From NCBI GenBank assembly GCA_913057235.1, contig CAJXNI010000002.1:62001-126000 (forward strand): a stretch of DNA of 64,000 nt, in the 5' to 3' direction. The notes beneath the pieces were generated by a model. The model searched no databases and had not been told where the DNA came from. It worked only from the letters and a program-made list of their open reading frames with translations. Each line of letters opens with the position of its first letter. Position 1 is the first letter of the stretch. This document shows positions 17,569 to 26,945 of the stretch, in pieces. This stretch comes from an uncultured Bacteroidota bacterium (GTDB taxonomy: Bacteria; Bacteroidota; Bacteroidia; Flavobacteriales; Schleiferiaceae). The position numbers and the translations under genes are program-made.

Positions 17569-18436
17569 AAATAAACCATACAGTAAACCGCTAGGGTTAT
17601 TCCTGGCGGTTTTCAGCTTATCAGCTTGTCAGTTTTTAAAATCTGACCAAGATGAAAGCAAAGGTGAGCCTGTGGCTCGGGTGTACGAGTCATATCTTTA
17701 CGAGGCAGATATCAAAGAAATTGTGCCGGAAGAGCTTACCGGTAAGGACAGTGCAAGTTTTGTGCAGAATTACATCAACGTTTGGGCTAAGAACCAACTG
17801 ATGGTTTACAAAGCCGATTATAACCTTACCGAAGAACAGAAGCGCTTTGATGAAAAAATCCGGAATTACCGTAATGACCTTTTGAAGTACGCCTACCTTC
17901 AGAAATATGTACGGGAGCGCTTGGATACCAATATTTCTGAAAAGGAAATCAGGACCTATTACAAGTCCAATACAGAGAACTACCTGCTACGGGAAAATAT
18001 CCTTCGGTTTAGGTACTTGGTGGTACCTAATGACGCCCCTGATTTAGACAAAGTAGAGCGGCTCTTTCAAAGTAATAATGCGGAAGACTTGAAGGAATTA
18101 AAGGATTATGCCCTTAGCTATGCACGCTTTTACACTACTGAAGATACCACTTGGGTAGGGTTTAATCAATTTGCCAGTTTGGTTCCGGTACAAACTTTTA
18201 ATCAGCAAGACTTTTTAGCCAAAACAAAATATTTCAAGCTTGAAGCGGATGATGGTTTGGTCTATTTTGTAGAAATTCTGGCTTATAAAACTAAAGAAAG
18301 CGCGTCTCCGTTACCTTACGTATACAAAGTAATTGAAAATGTATTGATCAATAAAAGGCGTTTGAATCTAATTGATTCTTTAGAAGAAAATCTGTTGAAA
18401 GACGCCCTAAAAAAACAAGAATTTGAAACGTACTAA
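17549..18436 (+). CDS. Lipoprotein with degenerate parvulin-like fold, chaperone operon
   Basis: 295 residues. The only start codons in reach are two adjacent TTGs (17549 and 17552), overlapping the end of the preceding gene by 20 bases. The lipobox LSAC (in FSLSACQFLK) marks it as a lipoprotein. The central part (ENILRFRYLVV, then later GLVYFVEILAYK) has the strand pattern of a parvulin domain without its active-site residues, and the N-terminal helices resemble SurA. It sits between two PPIases, so a role as a non-catalytic outer-membrane-protein chaperone is likely. This is inference from fold pattern and position. Confidence 0.8.
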   Translation: MLKNWIRNKPYSKPLGLFLAVFSLSACQFLKSDQDESKGEPVARVYESYLYEADIKEIVPEELTGKDSASFVQNYINVWAKNQLMVYKADYNLTEEQKRFDEKIRNYRNDLLKYAYLQKYVRERLDTNISEKEIRTYYKSNTENYLLRENILRFRYLVVPNDAPDLDKVERLFQSNNAEDLKELKDYALSYARFYTTEDTTWVGFNQFASLVPVQTFNQQDFLAKTKYFKLEADDGLVYFVEILAYKTKESASPLPYVYKVIENVLINKRRLNLIDSLEENLLKDALKKQEFETY

Positions 18437-19796
18437 ACTGCTTTTGGCCGCACTTACTTGGGGCCTTTTACTTTCTTTTAATTTAGCCAAAGCCCAGCCT
18501 ATGCTGGTAGACGGTGTTGTGGCCGTAGTGGGAAAAAACATTGTTTTAAAATCTGCAGTTGATCAGCAATACCGGGCCCGACAAGACCAACAGCAGTTTG
18601 AGCAAAGTTTTACCCAATGCCAGGTTTTTGAGGAATTAATGATGGAAAAGCTGCTTTTGCATCAAGCGGAACAAGATAGCATTACCATAGGCGAAGAAGA
18701 GGTGGAAATGAATATGGAGCGCAGGCTAAATGTGTACATTCAGCGCATCGGCAGCCAACAGCGTTTGGAGCAATACTACGGCAAAACCCTCATTGAAATT
18801 AAAGAAGAAATGCGCAGCCTGGTGAAAGACCAAATGATTGCGCAGCGCATGATGCAAGAAATTAACAAAGACATCAGCATTACCCCCGGTGAAGTGCGTT
18901 CTTTCTACAACAACATTCCTAAGGACAGCTTACCGCTGTTAAATGCTGAAGTAGAGTATGCACAGATTGTGAAATTCCCCAAAGTAAGTCAGGAAGCCGC
19001 GCAAGAAGCCATTGATCGGTTAAACGGGATTAAGGAGCGCATTGCCAATGGCTCATCTTTTAGTACCATGGCGGTTCTGTATTCAGAAGATCCGGGTAGT
19101 GCCAAGAATGGAGGTGAATACAAAGGCATAAAACGCGGACAGTTTGTAAAAGAATTTGAGGCGGTAGCCTTTAACCTGGAGTTGGGTGAAATTTCTGATC
19201 CGTTTAAAACGGAATATGGGTATCATATAGTGCAGCTGCAGATGAAAAGAGGGCAAGAGCTAGATTTAAGACACATCTTAATCAAACCCAAAATATCAGC
19301 CGAAGAGCTGCAAAAGGCAGAACGCCAACTGGACAGTGTGCGCGAGTTGATCACCAATGGCACCATTTCTTTTGAGGAGGCTGCTGAGCAGTTTTCAGAC
19401 GATGAGGACTCCCGCCTAAATGGGGGAAAGGTATTGAACCCGCAAACCGGTGATACGCGTTGGGAAACCAGTCAATTGGATAAGTCTGTATTTTATGCCA
19501 TTGAAGGCCAACCCATTGGCTCTGTTTCTGAGCCTGCCTTTTTCCGCACCCCTGATGAAAAAGAAGGTTACCGCTTATTAAAAGTGCATAATAAAACAGA
19601 GGCGCACGTGGCCGATTTAGCCACAGACTACCAAAGAATTAAGCAAGCCGCAATGGCTGAAAAAAAGCAAGAGGCCCTGCAAACTTGGGTGAGCGACAAA
19701 TTAAAAACTACCTACGTGTGGGTGAATAATACTTATTTACAATGTGAGTTTGACCAAAACTGGATCAAGAATTCACAATCTGAATATGCAAACTAA
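18423..19796 (+). CDS. surA: SurA-type periplasmic chaperone, peptidyl-prolyl isomerase
   Basis: 457 residues. It starts at TTG 18423, overlapping the lipoprotein gene by 14 bases. The signal peptide ends at AKAQ. Then comes the SurA N-terminal core (PMLVDGVVAVVGKNIVLKSAVDQQY) and two parvulin domains: about 175-280 (EVEYAQIV, GGEYKGIKRGQFVKEFEAV, KTEYGYHIVQL) and 285-390 (DLRHILIKP, NGGKVLNPQTGDTRWE). It guides outer membrane proteins across the periplasm to the BAM complex. The order long PPIase - lipoprotein - SurA - MoxR recurs in Flavobacteriales as I recall it. Confidence 0.9.
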   Translation: MKRTKLLLAALTWGLLLSFNLAKAQPMLVDGVVAVVGKNIVLKSAVDQQYRARQDQQQFEQSFTQCQVFEELMMEKLLLHQAEQDSITIGEEEVEMNMERRLNVYIQRIGSQQRLEQYYGKTLIEIKEEMRSLVKDQMIAQRMMQEINKDISITPGEVRSFYNNIPKDSLPLLNAEVEYAQIVKFPKVSQEAAQEAIDRLNGIKERIANGSSFSTMAVLYSEDPGSAKNGGEYKGIKRGQFVKEFEAVAFNLELGEISDPFKTEYGYHIVQLQMKRGQELDLRHILIKPKISAEELQKAERQLDSVRELITNGTISFEEAAEQFSDDEDSRLNGGKVLNPQTGDTRWETSQLDKSVFYAIEGQPIGSVSEPAFFRTPDEKEGYRLLKVHNKTEAHVADLATDYQRIKQAAMAEKKQEALQTWVSDKLKTTYVWVNNTYLQCEFDQNWIKNSQSEYAN

Positions 19797-20754
19797 AACT
19801 ATGGGTGACGTTGAGGCGGTTAAAAGCCTGGGTGAAAAATACCAAGCACTAAAAAAAGAGATTGGCAAAGTAATAATTGGTCAGGAAGAAGTGGTAGACC
19901 TGCTGATTCTATCCATTATTTGCCGGGGTCATAGCTTATTGGTTGGAGTGCCGGGCTTGGCCAAAACCTTACTGGTAAACACCGTGGCACAGGCTTTAGG
20001 TCTCGATTTTAGAAGAATCCAGTTTACACCAGATCTAATGCCCTCTGATATTGTAGGAGCCGAGATTTTGGATGAGAACCGCAATTTTAAGTTTGTAAAA
20101 GGGCCGCTTTTTTCAAACATCATATTGGCAGACGAGATTAACCGTACGCCCCCCAAAACCCAAAGTGCCTTGCTGGAAGCCATGCAGGAAAAATCGGTGA
20201 CCGCTAGCGGGCAAACCTATAAAATGGCCGATCCCTTTTTTGTATTGGCCACCCAAAACCCCATAGAGCAGGAAGGCACCTATCCTTTGCCAGAAGCACA
20301 GCTAGACCGTTTTATGTTTAACATTGAAGTAGGCTACCCTACCTTTGAAGAAGAGGTGAATATTGTGAAAAACACCACCAGTGGTGTGAATCATGAGGTT
20401 CATAAAATATTAGATGGTCAAGAGATTATTGAATTTCAGAATCTCATCCGTAAAATTCCGGTGAGCGATAATATTTATGAATACGCCATAAAAATAGCTC
20501 AAGCCACTCGCCCCGGTGGTGAAAATTTACCGCAAATTACCCGCGATTATATCTCATGGGGGGCTGGTCCTAGGGCATCTCAAAACCTGGTACTAGGCGC
20601 CAAAGCGCATGCGGCTCTAAATGGTCGCTTTTCTCCCGAAAGGGAAGATATTTTAGCCGTAGCCAAGCCCATTTTACGCCACCGGGTGGTAAAAAATTAC
20701 AAGGCAGAAGCCGAAGGCGTTTCTATGGATTCTATAATTGACGCACTGCTATAA
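19786..20754 (+). CDS. MoxR-family AAA+ ATPase
   Basis: 322 residues from ATG 19786, which overlaps the surA end by 11 bases. An ATG at 19801 and a GTG at 19744 are alternatives. Motifs are a P-loop-like GVPGLAKTLL, Walker B ILADEINRTPPKTQ, sensor LATQNPIEQEGTYPLPEAQLDRF and arginine-containing RPGGENLPQITRDYI. MoxR ATPases act with von Willebrand factor proteins in maturing protein complexes or in envelope stress. No vWA gene follows here; pyrG comes next after its own -7 box. Confidence 0.93.
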   Translation: MQTKTMGDVEAVKSLGEKYQALKKEIGKVIIGQEEVVDLLILSIICRGHSLLVGVPGLAKTLLVNTVAQALGLDFRRIQFTPDLMPSDIVGAEILDENRNFKFVKGPLFSNIILADEINRTPPKTQSALLEAMQEKSVTASGQTYKMADPFFVLATQNPIEQEGTYPLPEAQLDRFMFNIEVGYPTFEEEVNIVKNTTSGVNHEVHKILDGQEIIEFQNLIRKIPVSDNIYEYAIKIAQATRPGGENLPQITRDYISWGAGPRASQNLVLGAKAHAALNGRFSPEREDILAVAKPILRHRVVKNYKAEAEGVSMDSIIDALL

Positions 20755-20781
20755 CCGCCTATTTTTTCCTCTATTTATTGC

Positions 20782-20789
20782 TAGCTTTG
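20782..20789 (+). promoter_or_regulatory. -7 box upstream of pyrG
   Basis: TAGCTTTG matches TAnnTTTG and lies 33 bases before the pyrG ATG. A T-run (20762-20767) stands where a -33 would be expected, without a clear TTG. Confidence 0.5.
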
Positions 20790-20822
20790 CCAGCGATTTT
20801 GCCACGCTACTCTAAATAAATT

Positions 20823-22439
20823 ATGCCGTCTACTAAGTACGTTTTTGTAACCGGTGGGGTTACCTCTTCATTAGGTAAAGGAATTATTTCCGCTTCACTA
20901 GCAACCCTCTTACAATCAAGAGGGTACAGTGTCACCATTCAAAAATTAGACCCCTACATTAACATAGATCCTGGTACTTTAAACCCCTATGAACACGGGG
21001 AGTGTTACGTAACTAATGACGGTGCCGAAACTGACCTGGATTTGGGGCATTACGAGCGCTTTCTAAATAGACCCACTTCACAAGCCAATAATGTGACCAC
21101 TGGCCGGGTGTATCAAAGTGTTATTGACAAAGAAAGGCAAGGCGCCTACCTTGGAAAAACCGTACAGGTAATACCGCACATAACCGATGAGATAAAAAAT
21201 CGGATTATGGTGCTGGGCAATACCGGTGAATTTGAAATTGTAATTACCGAAATAGGTGGTACCGTAGGAGATATTGAAGCCCTGCCTTACATTGAGGCGG
21301 TGCGGCAGTTACGCTGGGAGTTGGGCGAAAATGCCCTGGTTATTCACCTCACGCTTATCCCGCATTTAGCGGCTACTGGTGAGCTTAAAACCAAACCCAC
21401 TCAACACTCGGTACAAAAACTACAGGAGAGTGGGGTCCAGCCCGATGTATTGGTGTGCCGTTCTGAGCACCACATTACCGATGAAATTCGCAGAAAACTG
21501 GCGCAGTTCTGTAACGTTAAGAAAGAAGCGGTTATTGAAAGTATAGATGCCGAAACGATCTACGCAGTGCCTATTTTGATGCGTAATCAAAATTTAGATG
21601 AAGTAGTTCTAAAACGCTTAGACTTACCCATAGAAGACAATTTGGACCTGGTAAATTGGAAAGATTTCCTTTACAAGCTGCGCTATCCTAAATACGAAGT
21701 TGAAATTGGTCTAATTGGCAAGTACGTAGAGCTCCATGACTCCTATAAATCTATCGTAGAGGCCTTTATTCACGCAGGGGCTGCTAATGAAGCCAAGGTG
21801 AACATCCGCTGGATACACAGTGAAAACCTTAATGAAGAAAGTGCCGCTAAGTATTTAGAAGATTTGGATGGCGTTTTGGTAGCTCCCGGTTTTGGCGAAC
21901 GCGGTTTTGATGGAAAGCTGGACGCTATAAAATACGCACGTACTCAAAAAATTCCTTTTTTAGGCATTTGCTTGGGCATGCAAGCGGCCGTTATTGAATT
22001 TGCACGCAACGTTTTAGGTTTTCAAGATGCTAACAGTACCGAGATGAACCCCCAGACCGAGCATCCTGTGATTGCCTTAATGGAAGATCAAAAAAGCGTT
22101 AAAGACATGGGCGGCACCATGCGTTTAGGCGCCTGCGATTGCGAGCTGAAAGAAGACTCCATTGCCTTTAAGACCTACAAACGCAAGAAAATAAGCGAGC
22201 GTCATCGCCATCGTTATGAGTTTAACAACAAGTTTCTCAAAGAATTTGAAGGGAAAGGGCTAATGGCCACGGGTACCAACCCAGAAACCAATTTGGTGGA
22301 AATAGTGGAGCTTCTAGATCATCCCTGGTTTGTGGGGGTGCAGTTTCATCCTGAATACAAAAGTACCGTTGCCAACCCGCACCCGCTATTTGTAAATTTT
22401 GTAGCCGCAGCTATTCAAAACAGTCAGCAAGAAAATTAA
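20823..22439 (+). CDS. pyrG: CTP synthase
   Basis: 538 residues, full length. The N-terminal synthetase domain shows YVFVTGGVTSSLGKGIISAS, PYINIDPGTLNPYEHGE and EIGGTVGDIE. The C-terminal class I glutamine amidotransferase domain shows LVAPGFGERG, GICLGMQ with the nucleophilic Cys, and the FHPEYKS His-Glu pair. It makes CTP from UTP, ATP and glutamine in the cytoplasm. yidC follows after 4 bases, so the two probably share a transcript, a pairing I have seen in other Bacteroidota. Confidence 0.98.
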   Translation: MPSTKYVFVTGGVTSSLGKGIISASLATLLQSRGYSVTIQKLDPYINIDPGTLNPYEHGECYVTNDGAETDLDLGHYERFLNRPTSQANNVTTGRVYQSVIDKERQGAYLGKTVQVIPHITDEIKNRIMVLGNTGEFEIVITEIGGTVGDIEALPYIEAVRQLRWELGENALVIHLTLIPHLAATGELKTKPTQHSVQKLQESGVQPDVLVCRSEHHITDEIRRKLAQFCNVKKEAVIESIDAETIYAVPILMRNQNLDEVVLKRLDLPIEDNLDLVNWKDFLYKLRYPKYEVEIGLIGKYVELHDSYKSIVEAFIHAGAANEAKVNIRWIHSENLNEESAAKYLEDLDGVLVAPGFGERGFDGKLDAIKYARTQKIPFLGICLGMQAAVIEFARNVLGFQDANSTEMNPQTEHPVIALMEDQKSVKDMGGTMRLGACDCELKEDSIAFKTYKRKKISERHRHRYEFNNKFLKEFEGKGLMATGTNPETNLVEIVELLDHPWFVGVQFHPEYKSTVANPHPLFVNFVAAAIQNSQQEN

Positions 22440-22443
22440 AAGC

Positions 22444-24291
22444 ATGAACAGTAAGTTTGATTTAAACACCCTTATTGGGTTTTTATTAATTGGGGGAATT
22501 TTGCTCTATTTTGGGTATTTTACCGGAGAAGAGCCAGGCCAGGTGCCCGCAACCGAGCAAACTGCGGCAGATAGCACTGTGGCTGCTGCATCGCCCGAAG
22601 AGGCCGTACAGGAAGAGCAACCGCAGGCAGCGGAAGTCCCAGATAGCCTTAAAAACCTTAATGACAGTTTAGCCAACCATACTAAGTACGGTCCTTTTGC
22701 GGTGGCCATGCTTGAAACCAATGCGGACACGGCTTTCACCCTGGAAAATGAGCTGGTGGAACTTTCGGTTTCGGCCTTAGGGGGGCAAATTCAGGAAGCG
22801 CGCTTAAAGGAATACCAAACCTATGATTCGCTGCCGCTTTACCTCATTAATGACAATGCCAATTTTAATTTGGCTTTGGTAGGGGGCAAGCGCTATTACA
22901 CTGCAGATTTGGCTTTTAAGCCGATAAAAAGCAGCACCAATGAATTGGTACTGGAACTAAAAGGGGAAAATGGCGAGCAACTACGCTATACGTACCGACT
23001 GGAGCCAGGCTCTTATCAGGTGCAGTGGAATGTGACTAGCCAGAATATGGCGCAACTTTTACCTGGTGGCAAAACCGAGCTTACCTGGGAATTAAAGGCC
23101 AACCGTCATGAAAAAAATCGTGAGAATGAGCTCACCATGACTGAAATTGAGTACCGCTACGCCAACGAGGATGATGTAGATGAACTGAACGGAACCGGCA
23201 CCGAGGAGGAACAGGTGGAAGAGGATTTGAGCTGGATAGCTTACAAGCAACAGTTTTTTAGCTCTATACTTCACTTGCAGAACGGTACTTTAGAAAATAC
23301 CAAACTGCTGCACCAAGTAACCGATGAAGAAGAGCACACCAAATACATGGCGGCTGCGGCTTCTTTAAACACCACCAGCAGCGGCAACCTTGATGCCGAT
23401 TTTGGTTTGTATTTGGGCCCCAATAAATACGATGTTTTAGCGGCCTACGAGCAAGAGTTTGAACAGCTTATTCCGTTGGGTTGGGGTATTTTTGGCTGGA
23501 TTAACCGAGGCATTGTCATTAACATTTTTAACTGGCTAGAGCAGTACGGAATCAACTATGGGATAATCATTTTGATAATCGCCCTAATTTTTAAACTCAT
23601 TTTATTCCCGCTTACTTACACCAGTTACCGTTCCATGGCCAAAATGCGGGTGTTAAAACCCGAAATGGATGAGCTGAACGAAAAGTTCAAGGATAAGGAC
23701 CCCATGAAAAAACAGCAGGCCACCATGGAGCTTTACCAAAAAGCCGGGGTAAATCCTCTGGGGGGATGCCTGCCCATGTTGTTGCAAATGCCTATTCTCA
23801 TTGCTTTATTTCGCTTTTTCCCGGCTTCTATTGAGCTTAGGCAGCAGTCATTCCTCTGGGCTGATGACCTTTCTACCTATGACTCTATTTTGAACCTACC
23901 CTTTGAGATTCCCTTTTACGGAGATCACGTGAGCTTATTTACTTTGTTGATGACCGTAAGTACGCTCATTTACACCTACATGAATCAACAGCTTACCGGT
24001 AGTGCGCAAAATCAGCAGTTGCCTCCAATGAAGTACATCATTTATTTTATGCCTATTATTTTTCTGGGGGTGTTTAATAGTTATGCAGCTGGTTTAAGCT
24101 ACTATTACTTTGTGGCCAACATGATAACCTTTGGCCAGCAGTTTGCTATTCGCTCTTTTATTGATGATGAAAAGATTCACGCTAAAATTCAAGAGAAGAA
24201 AAAGAAACCTAAAAAAGAAAATCGCCTGATGCGCAGAATGAAGGATATGCAAGAACAGCAGAACCGTCAAATGCGTAGAAAAAACAAATAG
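22444..24291 (+). CDS. yidC: Membrane protein insertase YidC
   Basis: 615 residues. There is an N-terminal membrane helix (TLIGFLLIGGILLYFGYF), an acidic Ala/Glu/Gln-rich linker, and a large periplasmic beta-domain (about 85-350). The 60KD_IMP insertase core follows, with helices at YGIIILIIALIFKLILFPLTY, QKAGVNPLGGCLPMLLQMPILIALFRFF, and further helices to about 585. The tail is strongly basic (KKKKPKKENRLMRRMK), as in ribosome-binding YidC tails. It inserts and folds inner membrane proteins, alone or with SecYEG. The SRP RNA of this window acts in the same pathway. Confidence 0.97.
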   Translation: MNSKFDLNTLIGFLLIGGILLYFGYFTGEEPGQVPATEQTAADSTVAAASPEEAVQEEQPQAAEVPDSLKNLNDSLANHTKYGPFAVAMLETNADTAFTLENELVELSVSALGGQIQEARLKEYQTYDSLPLYLINDNANFNLALVGGKRYYTADLAFKPIKSSTNELVLELKGENGEQLRYTYRLEPGSYQVQWNVTSQNMAQLLPGGKTELTWELKANRHEKNRENELTMTEIEYRYANEDDVDELNGTGTEEEQVEEDLSWIAYKQQFFSSILHLQNGTLENTKLLHQVTDEEEHTKYMAAAASLNTTSSGNLDADFGLYLGPNKYDVLAAYEQEFEQLIPLGWGIFGWINRGIVINIFNWLEQYGINYGIIILIIALIFKLILFPLTYTSYRSMAKMRVLKPEMDELNEKFKDKDPMKKQQATMELYQKAGVNPLGGCLPMLLQMPILIALFRFFPASIELRQQSFLWADDLSTYDSILNLPFEIPFYGDHVSLFTLLMTVSTLIYTYMNQQLTGSAQNQQLPPMKYIIYFMPIIFLGVFNSYAAGLSYYYFVANMITFGQQFAIRSFIDDEKIHAKIQEKKKKPKKENRLMRRMKDMQEQQNRQMRRKNK

Positions 24292-24313
24292 CAAAGTAGG
24301 TGACCCACATATA

Positions 24314-24350
24314 AAATGGCTCTGTTGCGAAACAGAGCCATTTCTTCTTA
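24314..24350. terminator. Bidirectional terminator between yidC and the DUF4199-like gene
   Basis: AAATGGCTCTGTT, a GCGA loop, then AACAGAGCCATTT form a perfect 13-bp stem with a T-rich 3' flank. A-richness on the 5' side lets it serve both convergent transcripts. Confidence 0.85.
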
Positions 24351-24375
24351 GAACTGTGTCAGATTTTGAATTTGT

Positions 24376-24848
24376 CTAAGGTTCAACGGGTTTTTCAATT
24401 GTTGAACGTTTTAATAATTGAATAGCTAGATAGCTGCAAAGAAAGGAGGAACCAAAGCCCTCAATAAAAACTATACCTGCAGCGGTTACCGGGGTAAGGT
24501 ATGGGCTAAGGTTTTCTACCGTGCGCACTTCCTCCATAAATACAGGATCAATTTGGTCTAGATAAATAGCTACAAAAACTGCAAAGCCGGCAATGCCGAT
24601 TAAAGCGGTGCGCATGCTAATTTTAAAATAATTGAAAAATTCTTCATAGCCCTCACCACTTATTTTTTTGTATTCAGAAATAGCTGTTTTAAGGGTTAAG
24701 AAAAGAATAATGGCATTAAAGGCTCTCAACCAATACACATGCCTAAACTCGTTACGCGCATAAGCAAGAAATAGCCAATTAGTAAAGCCATTAATATGAG
24801 CCCATAACGGTTGGGAATTTTACGCCAGTATTTGTCAAAAGTACTCAT
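24376..24848 (-). pseudogene. DUF4199-like membrane protein, split by a frameshift
   Basis: Two reading frames on the minus strand together make one DUF4199-type protein. The first starts at ATG 24848 and reads MSTFDKYWRKIPNRYGLILM and on through ALLIGYFLLMRVTSLG before a stop after 40 residues. The second, in the -1 frame, reads HVYWLRAFNAIILFLTL through IDPVFMEEV to a stop at 24376, with no good start of its own (the first is GTG at 24738, inside the second membrane helix). Joined near 24740-24765 they give about 157 residues with the helix order of DUF4199. It is either a decayed gene, a sequencing error, or programmed frameshifting. The gene at 24851 ends 2 bases upstream of it. Confidence 0.65.
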
Positions 24849-24850
24849 GG

Positions 24851-25405
24851 TTAATGTTTGTGAGTTAATTTAAAATAATCCTCTAAAGTTATTTCCGCAT
24901 TAATTTGACTTTGCTTTAAATCGTACAAATTGGCTAAGGTATCTTGCCGATGCACCAGGTAAACTGGATTCTCTTGTTCTAAAGACTGGTAGACCTTAGC
25001 TGCAATGCGGTAATGGTTTTCGGCCTTGAGCCGGTAAAAAGGCTCTTTTGCCAAGCCTTTAGTAAAAACAACTGATGCACTGTCTATATGTTTAAAAGCT
25101 TTTCCCAGGCTCGCGTAAATATAAGCTTGGTCGTTATTGGGATGCTGTACTATGTTGAATTGTAGGCTCAGTGAATCGTCTTCTGGAGTACGCCTGCGCA
25201 AACTGTAAATGCGCATGGGCTTTTTACTGGTAGCATCAAGGTGGTAGTAAAAACTGCGCACATTGTGGAAATACAAGCGCGCGTCAGAGGTGGTGCTAAA
25301 GTCAATTTCACTCCAGTTTACTGGAGTTTTTCCGGGGGCAAACAGGAAGGACAAGAAGAGAACAACGCCTACAAAAACCAGTAACCATTTTACCGGTGGG
25401 TTCAT
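24851..25405 (-). CDS. Conserved hypothetical protein, membrane-anchored
   Basis: 184 residues from ATG 25405. An N-terminal helix (WLLVFVGVVLFLSFLF) is followed by a soluble domain that starts WSEIDFSTTSDARLYFHNVRSFYY, with charged helices and a KPMRIYSLRRRTPED strand, ending in His-rich KLTHKH. I do not recognise a named family. A longer frame to 25480 would overlap the divergent crtD start and is not needed. Its stop lies 2 bases from the start of the frameshifted DUF4199-like gene, so the two were probably one operon transcribed away from crtD. Confidence 0.75.
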   Translation of the reverse strand: MNPPVKWLLVFVGVVLFLSFLFAPGKTPVNWSEIDFSTTSDARLYFHNVRSFYYHLDATSKKPMRIYSLRRRTPEDDSLSLQFNIVQHPNNDQAYIYASLGKAFKHIDSASVVFTKGLAKEPFYRLKAENHYRIAAKVYQSLEQENPVYLVHRQDTLANLYDLKQSQINAEITLEDYFKLTHKH

Positions 25406-25478
25406 GGTTTTAAATTTTTTAAGCCAATTTTTCACGGGTGTAAAACATATTTTATTCTTGCTAGTTTCAGTACGTAAC

Positions 25479-26945
25479 ATGCAGAAAAAAGCAATTGTTG
25501 TAGGTAGTGGTGTAGCCGGATTAGCTACGGCTGCTCGTTTAGCCGCCAAAGATTATAGTGTCACTGTTTTTGAGGCACACAATACCTATGGCGGTAAATT
25601 GGGGCTCACCGGTAATGAGCGGTATCGGTTCGATTTAGGCCCATCCCTTTTTACACTGCCGCATTTAGTGGAGGAGACCATTTTAAACTGCGGAAAAAGG
25701 CCTTTTGATTATTTCGAGTACAGCCAACGAGAGGTGGCTTGTGAATATTTTTGGGATGACGGCACGCAACTCACCGCCTGGGGTAAAGCAGAGCGTTTTG
25801 CAGAAGCCGTGTACCAATCCCTGGGGGTTAAACCCGATGTGGTTCTGGATTATTTGAGAATGTCGGCTCGTATTTACAATACCACCCGACCCGTTTTTTT
25901 GGAGAAATCATTACATCGGCTGCAGTCTTACGGAAACCGGGATACCCTCAAAGCTGTTTTACAAATGCACAAACTGCATTTGACCAACACCCTGCATGGC
26001 GTAAATTCCAAAAAACTACAACACCCTAAACTTATTCAGCTCTTTGATAGGTTTGCTACCTACAACGGAAGTAGCCCTTATCTAACTCCTGGGGTGATGA
26101 GTAGTATTCCTCACCTGGAGCATAACATTGGCACTTTTTACCCCAAAGGAGGAATGCGTTCTATTGTAACCGCCTTGTACCAATTAGCCTGTGACTTAGG
26201 TGTGCATTTTGAGTTTAACAGCCCTGTACAGCGCATCAAGGTAGAAAAGGGGAGAGCAACTGGAGTAGAAGTGGCCCATAACTTTTATTCAGCCGATACG
26301 GTGGTGAGTAATATGGATGTAGTGCCTAGTTACCGCAAGCTTTTAAAAGACCAGCCTGCACCTGAAAAAACCCTGGGGCAAGAAAGAAGCTCTAGCGCCC
26401 TTATTTTTTACTGGGGTATTCAGCACTCTTTTAAGCAATTAGACCTTCACAATATTTTCTTTAGTGAAAACTACCAAGCGGAGTTTGAAGCTATTTTTGA
26501 GCAGAAAACCGTGTTTGAAGACCCCACCGTTTACGTAAACATCTCCTCAAAAGCCGAAGCAGCAGATGCGCCACCCAGTTGCGAAAACTGGTTTGTAATG
26601 GTAAATGTTCCAGGCAATACGGGTCAGGATTGGGATGCTTTGATTCCCACGGTGCGAAAGGCGGTGCTACATAAATTGAGTAAAAATTTAGGGATAGAAG
26701 TAGAGCCACTTATAGAGTATGAAGACGTTTTAGACCCGCGAAAAATTGAAAAGAACACGGCTAGTTATCAGGGCTCGCTTTATGGGGCTAGCAGCAATAA
26801 TACGCTTTCGGCATTTTTGCGGCATCCTAACTTTAGTCAAAAAATTAAAAATCTTTATTTCTGTGGAGGCAGTGTACACCCCGGAGGAGGCATACCTTTG
26901 TGCCTGCTGAGTGCAAAAATTACTGCTTCTTTAATACCGGATTGA
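25479..26945 (+). CDS. crtD: Carotenoid desaturase, probably 1-hydroxycarotenoid 3,4-desaturase CrtD (CrtI family)
   Basis: 488 residues from ATG 25479. The N-terminal FAD-binding motif KAIVVGSGVAGLATAARLAA is followed by EAHNTYGGKLG and the CrtI-type RFDLGPSLFTLP. The C-terminal motif is LYFCGGSVHPGGGIPLCLLSAKI. These mark the phytoene desaturase superfamily. I favour CrtD over CrtI because no phytoene synthase is adjacent and the following genes encode CruF and CrtZ, a set that makes 3',4'-desaturated 1'-hydroxy carotenoids. CrtI cannot be excluded by reading. The next gene starts one base after its stop. Confidence 0.85.
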   Translation: MQKKAIVVGSGVAGLATAARLAAKDYSVTVFEAHNTYGGKLGLTGNERYRFDLGPSLFTLPHLVEETILNCGKRPFDYFEYSQREVACEYFWDDGTQLTAWGKAERFAEAVYQSLGVKPDVVLDYLRMSARIYNTTRPVFLEKSLHRLQSYGNRDTLKAVLQMHKLHLTNTLHGVNSKKLQHPKLIQLFDRFATYNGSSPYLTPGVMSSIPHLEHNIGTFYPKGGMRSIVTALYQLACDLGVHFEFNSPVQRIKVEKGRATGVEVAHNFYSADTVVSNMDVVPSYRKLLKDQPAPEKTLGQERSSSALIFYWGIQHSFKQLDLHNIFFSENYQAEFEAIFEQKTVFEDPTVYVNISSKAEAADAPPSCENWFVMVNVPGNTGQDWDALIPTVRKAVLHKLSKNLGIEVEPLIEYEDVLDPRKIEKNTASYQGSLYGASSNNTLSAFLRHPNFSQKIKNLYFCGGSVHPGGGIPLCLLSAKITASLIPD

